DNA from: Pontederia crassipes
Taxonomy: Eukaryota; Streptophyta; Magnoliopsida; Commelinales; Pontederiaceae
Length of the DNA: 64,000 bases
NCBI GenBank assembly: GCA_030549335.1
Contig: CM060197.1
Location: forward strand, 47,953,654 to 48,017,653
Direction of reading: 5' to 3'
Made by a program: the position numbers and the translations under genes. Below the pieces are notes generated by a model. It ran no database searches. It saw only the letters and a program-made list of their open reading frames with translations, and was not told the origin of the DNA. Shown piece after piece: positions 10,500 to 22,835 of the stretch. Each line of letters starts with the position of its first letter. Position 1 is the first letter of the stretch.

Positions 10500-11963
10500 T
10501 CGATCACTCAGCGCACAGGACGATCGACTTAGCAAATTAACTTTTTTTTTTCGATGGGAACTAATTAACTTATTTTGATCAGAGGCTGTGCACGTAGACG
10601 AACTTGGATGATCTCAGACGGAATGGGCGCAGGGGTCTATATAGACGGTATGGACGTAGCGTGCCATGGGGCTTCTTGATGACGAAGTAACTGATAGGCA
10701 AAAAACGTCGTTCCAACAGAACCGGGAACAACGACGTTCTTCATTTCGTTCTTACGAGCGGAACCAAATATAATTTTAATTTAATATTAATATAACGATA
10801 TATATATGTTCACTATATTCAATTATTACATTTTAATGGCCCGACTACAAGGCGAGGAATCAACGACCGGAGACGAAACTTACGTATGTTTTTCAAGAAC
10901 ATTCCTTTTTTTTGTCAGCATACTTAAAATAAATGGCAATTGTGTTAGGAAATTTTGAAATTTTACATAATCTAATAAAGATTGGATATAGGAACTTTTC
11001 ACCACCCCCTGAAATTGTCTGTTGGACCAGTGATGCATTAATAATCATATAATCATATAATCATTTCGTTCTTATGACTCCAAATCATATAATCATCAAT
11101 TCTTATCAAAGTCGCTCAAAGAAGTCTTTGGCATTTGTTCTTATTGGGTTATCATATACATTGCATGTGCATTACATGAATGACCCGGTGTACAAGGTGT
11201 AAAAATTTACGACCGGAGACGAAACTATATGCATGTATGTGTGTCGGGGAGGGCCTTTGGTACCTTCCTTTTTTGGCTAAATTCTCTTAAAATTCAACCC
11301 AATTTTTTTTCCATGTGGAATTTAATCAAAACTTGTGGGAAACTAGAATTTTTCAAAGTTTGCGTATGGGAACTAACTAGGTAGCATACCCGGCACAATT
11401 AAAATCTATTTTAAAATATAATTTATATCTTTATTGTGGTTTATAAAATATATGTTTTATTTTTAAGTTGAGATTAATTAACATGTAACTAACTTTTATA
11501 TAAAGCACGATCGTTAGATGATGATTATATAATTGAAATTCAACATCTATTACATTTAATATTAATTCATTTAATTTAATCTCAATTATATAATCATCAT
11601 TCAAAGGTTCAAAATTATTGAATGCATATTAGTTATATAACTTTTGGTTGCATATTATTTAAACTCATGTTTATAAGAGATTAAGAGGCATGCAACTAAA
11701 TTTTGTATGATCAATATGCAACTAACGAATCACAAAAATAACTTTCAAATTATATGGTTAATATTCAATCTCTATTGAACCACCCAATATAAGTTGAAGG
11801 TTATTGCAGTGTATATTATTATAAATAGTTATTATTATTTTATAATTTATTAATTTTGTAATATAATCTGGTCCCGTCAAAATAATTTCTGGGCCGGCAC
11901 TCTTTCCATCTGGTTTCATGGGACTATGTTGTGATGTATGTCCCGAAACAAAAGATTTGTGGC
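10500..11963. other. CP1 upstream region and AT-rich intergenic DNA
   Basis: From about 10500 to 11400 the sequence is related to the upstream regions of CP3, CP5 and CP6. It includes a TATATA box at 10638-10643 and the block CAAAGTCGCTCAAAGAAGTCTTTGGCAT at about 11107-11134. Beyond it are AT-rich repeats. The last stretch before the Gypsy element (about 11865-11963) matches the 3' flanks of CP3 (from about 43125) and CP4 (from about 52310), so it is the distal 3' flank of CP2. No gene is seen. Confidence 0.7.
10638..10643 (-). promoter_or_regulatory. TATA box of CP1
   Basis: TCTATATAGAC lies about 145 bp before the CP1 start codon, in the same block (TATA, then GCGCCCAT, then GAGATCATCCAAGTTC on the minus strand) that precedes CP2-CP6. 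The core is slightly altered from the family form (CTATATAAACC). Confidence 0.7.
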
Positions 11964-12904
11964 AGATTTGTAACGAACCCAAAATTTGGCTCCAATTTAG
12001 TTGTCGAACTCCAGACGACATCACTTTCACTTGATCTAATTTCATAAAATTTTGCAACAAAAATATAATATAATAAACTTAAAATGATAACATCATAAAC
12101 AGCGGAAGCCTTCATGGATAAATAAGACAAAACCTAAGATAACATACTGGACCATGGGCCTGATAGGCTCTAACGTATACCCAACAAAAGGTTCTTATAA
12201 CATAATGAGTTGAAGTACATTACATGACTCCATAAGGCCCATAAGCCATACGTATATGACCCTTACAAAAGTTCATCATAATGACATCATATAAGTAAGA
12301 TAACTTGGGCCGCAACCCGACTCGCCCATGTGCAATGTCTTCGTCAAGAGGCCCTCATCGCCGAACCTAAGCTTCATCCATACCTACACGGATCCCTAGA
12401 GTGCAGAGAATTTCTCTCGTTAGAGTATGTTGAGACTCATGCATGCTATGACCTTATAATATAATCTCTACATGTCATGGCATATGCATATCATCATCAT
12501 GGAACATAAATCATATGCATGCTATGAGCTACTTATGCATACTACATGGCATGTGAGCATATCATCATGACAAGTAAGATAACATATAACATCATAATCT
12601 CTACGTCAAGCATATCATAACTTATCATTATACTAATGCATATCATGATCTTATCTTACTTTACTTATCATCTTTCATCATGTCATCATATGATGTGACA
12701 AGTGGACATTTATATTACATCCTCATAGATGCATACTTCTTCATACTTTTTTAACATCTTTAACTTTATGTCCCAAGTCATTCATCATTCATCTTTTCAT
12801 CTTTCATCTTTACTTAGATACTTTCTTATCTTGTTGATTGAGAAGACCATATTGAGTTCATGGGAAAAATGGCAAGCTATGCCATAATTGGGTTCGTGGG
12901 AGGC

Positions 12905-13015
12905 CAATAGAGACGCCACACTCAATGGTGGAACTCGCCTCGATTTATGGAAACGCTACACTCAAGGGTGAAACTCATTTTCCCGAGAAATGCCACACTC
13001 AAGGGTGGAACTCAT
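12905..13015. repeat. Short tandem repeats inside the Gypsy LTR (CCACACTCAAGGGTGGAACTC units)
   Basis: Three units of about 45-50 bp are built on CACACTCAAGGGTGGAACTC. The right LTR (29527-29685) has four, so copy number has changed since insertion. The unit itself contains a short inverted pair (CCAC...GTGG). Confidence 0.8.
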
Positions 13016-13169
13016 TTCCCCTCCTCGATTACAACAAGTCACCTTCACGCCAATCCGTCTTTTACTTGCTTTCATCAATACATACTATCATGCATACATG
13101 TTGCATGTTTTAATCATATTTAAGGTCATACATACTTCAAATCATACTATGTGTGGACACTCAATCATA

Positions 13170-13750
13170 GTCAATCAGCTTCCAGAACGGACGATCGTTT
13201 TGGATAACGGTCGACAATTGGAAGGGTATCGGACGACCAGTCGGGTTATCGGTCGACCGTTATGGTCCTTTCGGACGATCAAAATCAGACTTCGGTTTGT
13301 CCGCTAATCACAGAATGTGACACTCTTTTAAATCGGACTACCGTTGAGATATCGGTCAATCGATACTTGACTTTCAGACGACCGAAACAAGGTGCTCGGA
13401 TGTCCGCTAATCAATAGAATATTTTGACTTCATATATCGGACGATCGTTTGAATATCGATCGACCGGTTCATGACTTTCGGACGATTGAAACAAGGTGCT
13501 CGGACGTAATCACATAATATGTCGAATGTTTTGACTACATATCGGACGACCGTTTGAATATCGGTCGACCTTTACATTACTTTCAGACGATCGAAACAGG
13601 ATGTTTGATCGTCCGCTAATCACAGAATGTTCGACCCTTCAAAATGGATGACCATTATAGAATCAGTCGATCGCTGGATAGAGTGCGAGACTACTAACGG
13701 TGTCCAGAACGGTCGACTGATACATTATCGGTCGCCCATTCTGGGTCGAT
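13170..13750. repeat. Array of CGGTCGACCG / CGGACGACCG palindromic motifs in the Gypsy LTR
   Basis: About 580 bp of degenerate 100-110 bp units. Each unit combines CGGACGATCGTTT, ATCGGTCGACCG, CTTTCGGACGA-C/T-CGAAAC and GTCCGCTAATCACAGAATGT. At least five units can be followed, and the same array is at 29855-30430 in the other LTR. It is strongly CpG-rich compared with the AT-rich LTR around it. Confidence 0.85.
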
Positions 13751-14545
13751 AGACACATGATTTCTACATCATTTTCTTTACAATCTTGCATACTTTTACA
13801 TATTGAGCATAGATTTTGCTCTACACATCACATACATCATTTATCAATCTTCTTAGTACCCTAATCATGAAACACATGGAGTTTTCACATAACGACATCC
13901 AACATGCTAAACAAGTACATAAATATACATGAGCTTTACACAACTTCATAATAAATTAACATAAGAGCAATAAGTATTCTGATACTAAACATAATGAGCA
14001 ATAGAATATTAAGCTATGAATCACATGACATTCTAAGCATAATTAACAATAGCATAGTGAGCATGATAACATGAAATATATTACATTCTACTCATGATTA
14101 ACAATGAACATAAATCACTAAGGCACATTCCTTAATCATGCTTTAATAAGATCTAGTTTGGCCTTAATGCATCTTAATCCACAAAAGCATACATCATTAA
14201 GAGGATGATTAGGACTTAAGATCCCCTCAAACATACATCATTCACTAACAATTTGCATTTGCATATATATATATATATATATCATGCTAGTTTAAAAGGA
14301 TTATAAGTATCATTCTTCTAATATAACATTACATTCCTAATTAGGAATTTATATATAGTATTTTAATAAACATCTATTAGGCATCATGCATCTTAATTCT
14401 AAAGTCCTAAATCTCATCATGTAGGAATCAAAGGTTGTTCCTAAGTCCCAATTCAAATATTTCAAACAATATATTGGGGTGAGATTAGGATTAGATTCTC
14501 TCAAACATACCTTTAGAGCTTAGGTTAAAACGCTAATCCTAATCT

Positions 14546-14650
14546 TCTATCTTTCTTCTTTCTTCTTTTCCTTCTTCCTTCTTTCTTCTTTCTTCCTTCT
14601 TCTTTTTTCCTTTTCTTCTCTTCTTCTTCTTTCCTCCTTTCTTCCTTTGC
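14546..14650 (+). repeat. Polypyrimidine (CTT)n tract in the LTR
   Basis: More than 100 bp of almost pure C and T with repeated TTCTTTC units. The same tract is at about 31225-31319 in the right LTR, where it was the target of the 31320-34133 insertion. Confidence 0.85.
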
Positions 14651-14998
14651 AGCTATACGTGAGAGTGTGGGAGGAAGAGAGAAGAGGAGATGAGTGAGGG
14701 ATGTGGCTACTGTAGCTACAGTGCAGTGTCACTGTAGCACAAGAGAGAGAGTGAGAGAGACTGTGGGAGAGAGGTGGAGGGTTCTTCTTGTGCTTTGGGG
14801 TTCTGCCGGCTGGAGTTTGGGGGAAGGAGGAAAGTGGGAAGTAAAATGAGAAGGGTTTAGGGCATTAAGTCACCTTTTATACTTTAGTTAGAAGCTAAAT
14901 ATGCTAATGGGCTTTCTAATGGGCCTTAATTGAACATGGTTTTATCTTACTTATTTCCCTTTCTTTTTATTATATTTCATTTCTTTGAAGATATTACA

Positions 14999-15499
14999 AT
15001 ATACCCCCTTAAAATAAAATTCGTCCTCGAATTTTGTAGAACCTTATACAATAGATCTCCTCATCCACGTTGCTTCATTTATCTTTCTCCTCTCGTATAT
15101 ACCGACGTGATCTCTCCATTTGTGACATCTGATGCACATTCCTCGGTGGTCTCACTCTATAGGCCTTTGTATTCTGTCTTCACTTCGTCGCTCGCCACCA
15201 CTTGCTATTTCAAAACTTCCGTGGGAATTTCATATCCCTAGGCAATCACAAGATATTGAGTTCATTCTGGAGCCATGTTTTCGCTATGAAACACTAATCA
15301 TTAACTTAACCTTAAATGAAATTCCTCTTATCCTTGTTATTTTATCCATCTTCAGATCTTCATGTCCACCCATGTAGCCTCTTTCGTGAGTCTCCAATAG
15401 CATTACTTAATGGTCTCTTGCTAATGGTTCTTGGTCATGGTCCTAACTATGCCATCACGTTGTCTCGTATCTTAAAGATTCTAGTAGAATCTTGGATCC
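14999..15499 (-). other. 3' end of the gag-only Gypsy internal domain
   Basis: About 500 bp between the left LTR and the Athila-like insertion. The polypurine tract is at its left edge. I see no protease, polymerase or integrase motif on either strand, so the pol genes were absent before the Athila inserted. Confidence 0.7.
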
Positions 15500-15504
15500 T
15501 TACT

Positions 15505-16594
15505 TGACGTGAACTTATCGTAGTTGTGAAGTTGCAAATTTTTCACATAAAAAAGGAAATTCTAGCAATGTTTTAAATTTTTCTCAAGAGTTCACGCAAC
15601 TGCAAGTGTACAGGTCGAGTAGAAACCCTGAGTGTCGTAACCCCGTTGATTTAGATCAATTACTTGGTTCACTTATATCCAAAAACTGTCACAAAGTTAT
15701 AAAAGAATAAAGCATAAAGGTAATTGAGTATGGATTTAGAATAATAAAGGAATGCAAGAAAGGAATTGAGCAATTGAAGGGAGAGATTCCCTTGGAATAA
15801 ACTAGTCGATGCTATGACAATAATCGTGTCTAATTTACTAAATTCTAGATTCCCTTCTATCCTATCAATATATATATAGAGATCAGGGATAGCAGGAGTC
15901 CTAACCATTGAATTAAGACTTCCAATTAATATGACTCTCGTCTTTAATCAAAACGAATTTAATCTCTCGATCATTTGTAATTAATGCTCTTGATCTTAAT
16001 CAAACGATCAAAAAATACAGAATTTGTTCCTCGCACGATTATAAGGATTCTCATCTCTTAACCATCGGGATAATAGATCTCTCGATCTTTTTTATCAATA
16101 CAAATCAGCAACTTACGAAAAAACACAGCAACTATTGTAACCAAATTCCCCTCTCGGGTGAAATTAGTTTAAACCAAAACAACCGATCCCTCGATCCGAT
16201 TAAAATCAGTCAGAAATTCTTACGGCCATGCATCACATAAACAAGAAGCAAGGAATCAAAGTAATAGTATCAGTAAATCAGAATAATAGTAAGCATCAAC
16301 AAAGTTTCATTCTGAGGGAATCAAAAAGTCTCTTTAGTTCTGCATCTTCTCCTTCTCGCCTCGTCCTCTCCTGTTTCTTCCCCCTCTCTTCTATCTTCCC
16401 CCCTCTTCTGGTTTTCTTCCTTCTTTTATGTTTCATCCCTGCTCAAAATTCAAATTTCAAAAAGTGGTTAGTCCCCTCTTTTACTCGTTCAACTCTTTCA
16501 CTAAAAATTGATCAAAATATTTGAAATACATCCGTCTTTTTTGTAAAATTGTGAATTTAATTGTAGAAATTATAAGTACAAAAGGAGGTGATCA
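15505..16594 (-). repeat. 3' LTR (left) of the Athila-like element
   Basis: On the plus strand it runs from TGACGTGAAC to GGTGATCA. On the minus strand it starts TGATCACCTCC and ends ...CACGTCA. The minus-strand polypurine tract AAGCTTGGGGGAA is at about 16598-16611. The short ORFs inside it are not genes. Confidence 0.95.
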
Positions 16595-17582
16595 AATTCC
16601 CCCAAGCTTAGCTTTTTGCTTGTCCTCAAGCAAAACATTCAGAAATTAAGGACAAACTTGAATTAAAAGTCCACAAATGAATTAATAGTCAACTGAATTG
16701 GGTCCAATGAGTTTCTCACTTTGCCAACACTTCATTCCTTTCAAACACTTGAGTTTTTAGCTAGGGAATCACAGAGGCTAAAGGAAATTTAAGCCATGAA
16801 AGAAGTACTAGCAAAAATAAGTTAAATTTCAGGGGTGGTCAACTTTACAAAGAGGTTGAACTATAAATCTCTTCATGAACAGGTTTTTCATTAATTAAAC
16901 AGGTTTAGCACCTGACTTTTATTCATGAAATGCAAGTAAACAGGTCAAGGCCTGATTTTTATTTATGCTTTCTTTAGGAGAGATTCCTTTGGAACTTTTG
17001 CTCTCTTAAAAAATTTTTTCTTTTCTTTATTTGCATTGAAAAGAGATTCCTTTGGAAGTTTTGCTCTCTTCCTTTTTTCTATGCATGCATGCAACTTTTT
17101 ACTTTTCCTTTTTCTCATTTTTCTATCTTATTCATGAAGTGAGCAATAGTTCAAACTAATGTATAGTTTAGATCCCTTAGTCCAACAAGTCAAGTTTTCA
17201 TATTTAACATGGCCGCAAGAACCTTGACTCCCCTTTAGACATAATATACTATCAATTCAATCTATGAATATCGGCTAGTGTTACCCACAAAAGAGATTTT
17301 CAGCTAAATTTAATTCAAATGCATCTGAATGATTGAGTCAATTAAAGCAAGAAGACTAATGACATTGGAGTATACCAAATGTCATATAATGTATTCCATC
17401 CATTTTAGAGTCAAAATAAAGGCGAAACTTGAATTGGACTTGAATAGTGATAAATAATCTATGGACATTACAACATCAAATGTAAAAATTTATAAGGATT
17501 GAAGCTAAGTAAAGAATAGAAATGTACCATGTTGCCCTCTCCCCTAAGCCTAAAATCGACTTTGTCCTCAGTGTCGATTATG
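16595..17582 (-). other. Athila spacer between the extra ORF and the 3' LTR
   Basis: Non-coding, AT-rich. It has two copies of a unit reading GAGATTCCTTTGGAA followed by TTTTGCTCTCTT (about 16980-17010 and 17042-17072) and repeated ACAGGT...CCTGA-TTTTTAT stretches (16880-16965). No gene is seen. Confidence 0.7.
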
Positions 17583-18990
17583 CTAGGAAGAGGGACTCGG
17601 AGTTGGTTGAAGTTCAATGATGCGGTCAGTGACCTGTTGGATGTCACTGAGGGTCGTTAGAATGGAATTCTGCACCTCTTCTACTCCTTGAATTTTTTGC
17701 TGGTGCATCAGGTTTTGCTGCTCCAGTCGATGGAGATGGTCCTTCAATGCTTGTACGTCCTGGTAATTACGAGTAGTGGTTTCTGCGAGTTTCGCCAGTT
17801 GTTCCAAGATGAGGTCTACTTTGTTTGTTGTGGTGAGTGGTAGAGGCGGGGTGCCATCCGGAACTGACGAGGAGGAGGAGATGACAATGCACCTTGGAGG
17901 GGTTCTGCGGCCAGGGGGAATTGAGAAGTTTCTCTAAAATCCAAAAATAGTGGGGGTAATGTGGGAATAGGTCGTATGACCTGGATGAAATCGTTCATCC
18001 ACTAGTTCCGGTCTTCTAGAATTGAAGTGTGTCGAGGATCAGGGAGTTGAACGAGAGCAGATGTATTGGATTGGCACCAAAAGTTTTGGCCGTTAACTAG
18101 GAGAAGGACTCCTTCCTTGATCAGAAAATCTAAATCTATTAGTGTAGCGGGTATAGGGGTGGTGTCTGCCAAATACACATAGTGTTCAGCCAGGGGTGTA
18201 ATGAGGTTGCTACAAAGAATTGGACTGATTTCACGAGTCGACTCCTTGATCAGACTTTGAAGGAAGAATGATGCAAGGTTAATCTCGGTGTTTGACAGCA
18301 GACACCAGAGAATGAAGAGTTCATCCGTGGAGACGAGATCACGCTCATAGTCATTGGGACGGATTAAGATCGTGTTGGTGAGGAGGATATGGAGATATCG
18401 AAGAATAGGGTTCTTCAATTCACGGCCGATGAGATGTAACATGTTATCGGTTCATCGGCCGGTAAGTTGATACCAAACTTCGAATGTGGGAAAAGAGGAT
18501 GGGGGAGTTCGATGGCCAACGTTGGGAAGATTTAGAAAATGAGCTAGGGTGTCTAGTCCCATTGCGAGTTCGTAATTACATAGCCGAAACTCGATATGAT
18601 CAGGGACTCCATCTTCGTCAAAGCCGGTGGGAAAACTCTGTTGATACCTCTCTGTAGAGGTCCCAACATTTCATAAAGAAAGGGAGGAGGTGGGAGCGAT
18701 GGAGTATGGTCCTGACATCTTCAAATAACCCGAGAGCTTCAAGAGTAGAGAAGTCTAGGAAGCGGGTAGAAGAAAAGTTTTTGAACCTTGTATTCAGAAG
18801 ACGCTGAGTTTCGTTGTCGTCTGTGGGCGGTCGTAGGTTGCAGAAGGCCGTCTGGACGAAGCCGTCATCTGATAGACTCCGACGAGCTGTTAGTCTGGGA
18901 CCCGAATGACGTGTGGGTTCTTTTCATATTGCCGGTTGATCGGAAGGGGTGGAGGATAGCCGAGGGTTTCTCGGGGGGGCGATGAAGTGC
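17583..18990 (-). pseudogene. Athila extra ORF (ATHILA ORF1 / env-like position), broken
   Basis: It sits between integrase and the 3' LTR, the place of the so-called env-like ORF of Athila elements. The block 18002-18442 has the motif STDELFILWCLL and the following INLASFFL, typical of the plant ATHILA ORF family. An in-frame TGA precedes it, since the reading continues upstream as TFEVWYQLTGR. The downstream block 17816-17998 is Pro-rich. The last block (17583-17807) is a 74-residue Gln/Leu-rich segment with heptad character, probably a coiled coil. I see no clear transmembrane segment, so an envelope function is not supported by this copy. The role of this ORF family is unknown. Confidence 0.7.
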
Positions 18991-19325
18991 ATTTAGGGAT
19001 TTCAGGAACTGGCCGAGAGATGCTGGGTGTTGGGGAAGGGACGAGAGATTTTAGTCGGTTGGGTAGAAAACGAAGCGACGTGAGAGGGAGTTTGAGTGGG
19101 ACTCGGAAAAGTGGATATTTGGGTGGATATGGTGTTAGATTCTGTTGGGATTCTCAACTAGATCTCAAAAGTGTACTTTCAGTGATTTTTCTGATATTTC
19201 TGACCATGCGGATGCTGACGTAGCTGTTGACCATTTATTTGATTGGGTTGCCTCCCTGTAGCGCCTTTTTTTAACGTCGTTGGCTCGACCTTATTTCTTC
19301 TAACATTCGGATTGTAACATTTCAG
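18991..19325 (-). other. Athila spacer after integrase
   Basis: Non-coding sequence between the integrase end and the extra ORF. No motif is recognised apart from a minus-strand stretch rich in GGCGCTACAGGGAGGCAAC at about 19245-19265. Confidence 0.5.
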
Positions 19326-20666
19326 TCATTGCCCGTTGACCTTAAAAGTTTCTGAATTACTATTTTTGATGTCCACTGCACCATGGGAGTAAATTTTTTC
19401 GATGGTGAACGGTCCAGACCATCGCGTTCTTAACTTTCCAGGAAAAAGTCGTAGTCGGGAGTTAAATAACAGAACCTGGTCGCCCTCTTTAAAATTCTTT
19501 CTCAATATATGCATATCATGCCATTTCTTCGTTCTTTCCTTGTATATGCGGGAGTTGTTATAAGCATCTAATCTCAATTCATCTAGCTCATTGAGTTGCA
19601 AAAGACGTTTTTCAGAAGCTGCTTGGAAATCATAATTCAGCATTTTGATTGTCCAAAAAGCCTTATATTCTAATTCAACCGGTAGGTGACAATGTTTGCC
19701 ATAGATCAGTCTGAATGGTGTTGTTCCAATTGGTGTATTGTATGCAGTCCAATATGCCCACAATGCTTCATTAAGTTTCAGACTCCAGTCCTTCCTTGTT
19801 ATTGAAACAATTTTCTCGAGAATTAGTTTAATTTCTCTGTTCGAGACTTCTGTTTGTCCATTGGTTTGAGGGTGATAGGCAATAGAGATCCTATGCTTGA
19901 CCCCATATTTGAACAGCAATTTTTTAAAACTCCATTCAATAAAGTGTGATCCCTCGTCACTAATAATCAATCTTGGCATACCAAACCATGGAAATATTAT
20001 GTCCTTGAAAAGTTTGACAACTGACTTCGAGTCTGCTGAGATTGTAGGAATGACTTCAATCCATTTTGAGACATAATCAACAGCTAAAAGTATGAATTTG
20101 TACCCACATGAAGGAGGGAAATGTTCCATGTAGTCTACTCCCCACACATCAAATATTTCTACTTCGAGTATAGGTTGCTGAGGTGCCTCATTTCTTCGGC
20201 CTATATTTTCAGTTCTTTGGCAGGCATCGCAAGATTTGACAATATTGATTGCATCATTGAATAGAGTTGGCCAATAAAAACCTATTTGAAGAGCTTTAGC
20301 AGCTGTTTTTTTATATCCTCCGTGACCACCATAAGGGGATGCATGACATTCCTGTAATATAGCATATTGTTCTTCCTCTGGTACACATCTATGAAATATC
20401 CTATCTGCATATTTTTTGAACAAAAATGGTTCATTCTAGAAGTAATGTTTAATATCGGAGAAAAATTTATTCTTTTGTTGGTAAGAGAGATCCGGTTGTA
20501 AGACTCCGAAAGCTAAGTAATTGACATAATCAGCAAACCAAGGGAGTTGTGTTTTCTGAATTAAAAACAATTGTTCATTTGGAAAAAAGTCATTGATTTC
20601 ACTGCATCCTTCAGAGTCAACGTCTCCTTTTGATAATTGAAGTCGGGACAGATGATCAGCTACCAA
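19326..20666 (-). pseudogene. Athila integrase, with upstream stop
   Basis: The zinc-binding HHCC domain (H and H in ECHASPYGGHGG, CDACQR), the DDE core (D in VWGVDYME, D in IISDEGSHF, E in NGQTEVSNRE) and the C-terminal GKLRTRWSGPF motif are all visible in one 365-codon frame (19326-20423). Just upstream, at 20433-20438, a TAG interrupts the link to the RNase H/integrase connector (20436-20666), where Trp is expected. The enzyme would insert retrotransposon cDNA into the genome. This copy cannot be made as part of a continuous polyprotein. Confidence 0.92.
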
Positions 20667-20708
20667 ATTTTTTGTCCCCCTTCGATCTTTGATTTCTAAA
20701 TCAAATTC

Positions 20709-22412
20709 CTATAACAGAAGAATCCATCTGATCAGTCTAGGCTTGGCGTCTTTTTTAGCAATTAGGTATCGCACAGCTTGATGATCAATATACACAATGA
20801 CTTTGGAGCCAACTAGGTAGGATCTGAATTTATCTATCGCAAAAACTACTGCTAGAAACTCCTTTTCAGTTGTGGCATAATTGATTTGTGAGTCATCCAA
20901 AGTTTTGCTGGCGTAGTAGATTGCATGTTATTTTTTATCTTTCCTTTGTCCCAATACTGCTCCTATAGTTTGATCACTAGCATCACACATAATTTCAAAT
21001 GGCAAGAACCAGTCGGGTGGTTGCATGACTGGAGCTATTGTAAGAGCTATTTTCAGAGTCTCAAAAGCCTTTAAACAGTGTTCATCAAATATGAACTCTA
21101 CCTCCTTAGATAGGAGTTTTGTCAAAGGTCTTGCAATTAGAGAAAAGTTCTTGATGAAACGGCGATAGAACCCGGCATGTCCAAGAAAGCTTCTAATTCC
21201 TTTAATATTAGTAGGCGGAGGTAATTTTTCAATAACTTTTGTCTTAACTTTGTCAACTTCAATACCTCGACCTGAAACAATATGCCCCAAGACCACACCT
21301 TCTTGTACCATAAAGTGGCATTTCTCCCAGTTCAGCACCAGATTAGATTCAGCACATCTTTGTAACACATTTCCTAAATTCTAAAGACAAACCTCAAAAG
21401 AAGTGCCATATACTGAAAAGTCATCCATGAATACTTCCATTATTTCTTCAATGTAATCGAAGAAGATTGACATCATGCACCTTTGAAACCTAGATGGGGC
21501 ATTACATAGTCCGAAGGGCATTCTTCTATATGCAAAGGTGCCATAGGGACAAGTAAAGGTAGTTTTTTCTTGATCTTCTGGGTGAATGGGAATTTGATGA
21601 AATCCAGAAAATCCATCTAAGTAACTAAAATAAGAATGGTTTGCCAGCCTTTCCAACATCTGGTCAATAAAAGGTAATGGAAAATGATCCTTCCTTGTGG
21701 CCTTATTAAGTTTCCTAAAGTCGATACACATCCTCCATCTGGTGACCGTCCTCGTGGAAATGAATTTGTCTGATTCTGTCTTTACTACGATCATTCCACC
21801 TTTTTTTGGCACGACTTGCATGGGGCTTACCCACTGACTGTCTGATATTGGGTAGATAATTTTTGCATCCAATAGTTTAATCACTTCTTTTTTCACCACC
21901 TCCTTCATTGCTGGATTAAGCCTTCTTTGTCCCTCTATGGAGGGTTTATGGTCTTTTTCTATATGGATACGATGCATGCATATAGCAGGATTAATTTCCT
22001 TAAGATCATCCAATGTATACCCGATGACATGCTTGTAGGCTTTCAGCTTATCCAATAGTTGCTGAAGCTGAGTTGTCTTTAAATCTGCACTCACAATCAC
22101 TGGATAAGTGAAGTCCTCTCCTAGAAATTCATACTTGAGATTTTGAGGAAGCTTCTTTAATTCTGGTTTTGTTGGCTTCCTTGAGCTAGGTTGTTGCATA
22201 AATTCTGCAGGTTGGTCTTCCAGTGGAGCGTTGGGGTGTTGTGTCTCAGTTGAGAGCATGTGGCTCGTAAGAATGCCTGCTTTTTCTTCTGTCCACAAAG
22301 ATGATTCTTGGGCTTCAAGAGATACTTCCAGAGGGTCTGATATATGAATAACTAATGCTACCTTCTGTACAAGAGAATCCAGTTGCTCAGGTTGAAGACA
22401 ATGGTCTTCCAT
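20709..22412 (-). pseudogene. Athila reverse transcriptase and RNase H, three stops
   Basis: The reverse transcriptase (21381-22412) keeps its catalytic box FMDD in EVFMDDFSVYG, the WRMCIDFRKLN motif and the PFGLCNAPS motif. A TAG follows after EVCL (about 21378-21380). The thumb and RNase H start continue at 20928-21368 (FLGHAGFYRRFI). A TAA at KK*H then separates the main RNase H block (20709-20900, [15 protein letters not shown]), and a TAG ends that block. All three stops fit C-to-T changes on one strand or the other. The catalytic residues are otherwise intact, as expected from a young insertion. Confidence 0.92.
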
Positions 22413-22835
22413 GTCTAAGCAATTAATAAGGTGATTTAGTCAAAATTCAACTGTGTCATCACCTATTTGAAAGGTAAGGCGACCTTGTTTAACGTCTATC
22501 ACTGCTCCGGCAGTGGCTATGAAGGGTCTCCCTAACAGAATGGGAGTTTGATTATCTTTGTCCATGTCCAAAACCACAAAGTCGGCTAGTATGTAGAAAT
22601 TGCCCACTTTAATGGGTATGTCCTCTAGGATTCCCTACGGGATTTTTATAGATCTATCTGCCAATTGGAGTGACATGTTTGTGGGCTTAATGTCACCCAT
22701 TTCAAGTTTCTTACACAATGACAGAGGTATAACACTTACTGATGCACCAAGATCACATAAGGCTCTTCGTATCTTCCGGTTTCCAATTTCACAAGGTATG
22801 GAGAAGCTCCCTAGATCTTTCAGCTTCGGAGACAA
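22413..22835 (-). pseudogene. Athila aspartic protease
   Basis: The active-site region reads ALCDLGASVSVIPLSL (catalytic D in DLGAS), followed by LQLADRSIKIP as in Athila proteases. A TAG at about 22635-22637 interrupts it. Beyond it the frame continues to the second conserved motif (PILLGRPFIATA, about 22505-22545). This domain would cut the Gag-Pol polyprotein. Confidence 0.88.

Larger units (their letters stand above)
11969..14998 (-). repeat. 3' LTR (left) of the gag-only Gypsy element, 3030 bp
   Basis: It runs from TGTAACGAACCC to ...GATATTACA and is followed by the minus-strand polypurine tract (AAGGGGGTATAT, 14999-15010 on the plus strand). It is collinear with the right LTR at 27481-34490 once two insertions there are removed. 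In the first 210 bp I count about 20 differences between the two LTRs (roughly 10 per cent), so the insertion is old. It contains the repeats listed separately and an (AT)n run at 14264-14282. Confidence 0.92.

Noticed and set aside
14547..14732. Lys/Arg/Glu-rich minus-strand frame
   Set aside because: It is the translation of the polypyrimidine tract in the LTR.
16228..16524. 98-codon frame in the Athila LTR
   Set aside because: It lies fully within the LTR, is broken in the other LTR copy, and has low-complexity Ser/Leu/Phe content.
17583..18990. Functional retroviral envelope gene
   Set aside because: No transmembrane helix or signal peptide was found, and the frame is interrupted. The position alone is not enough for an envelope call.
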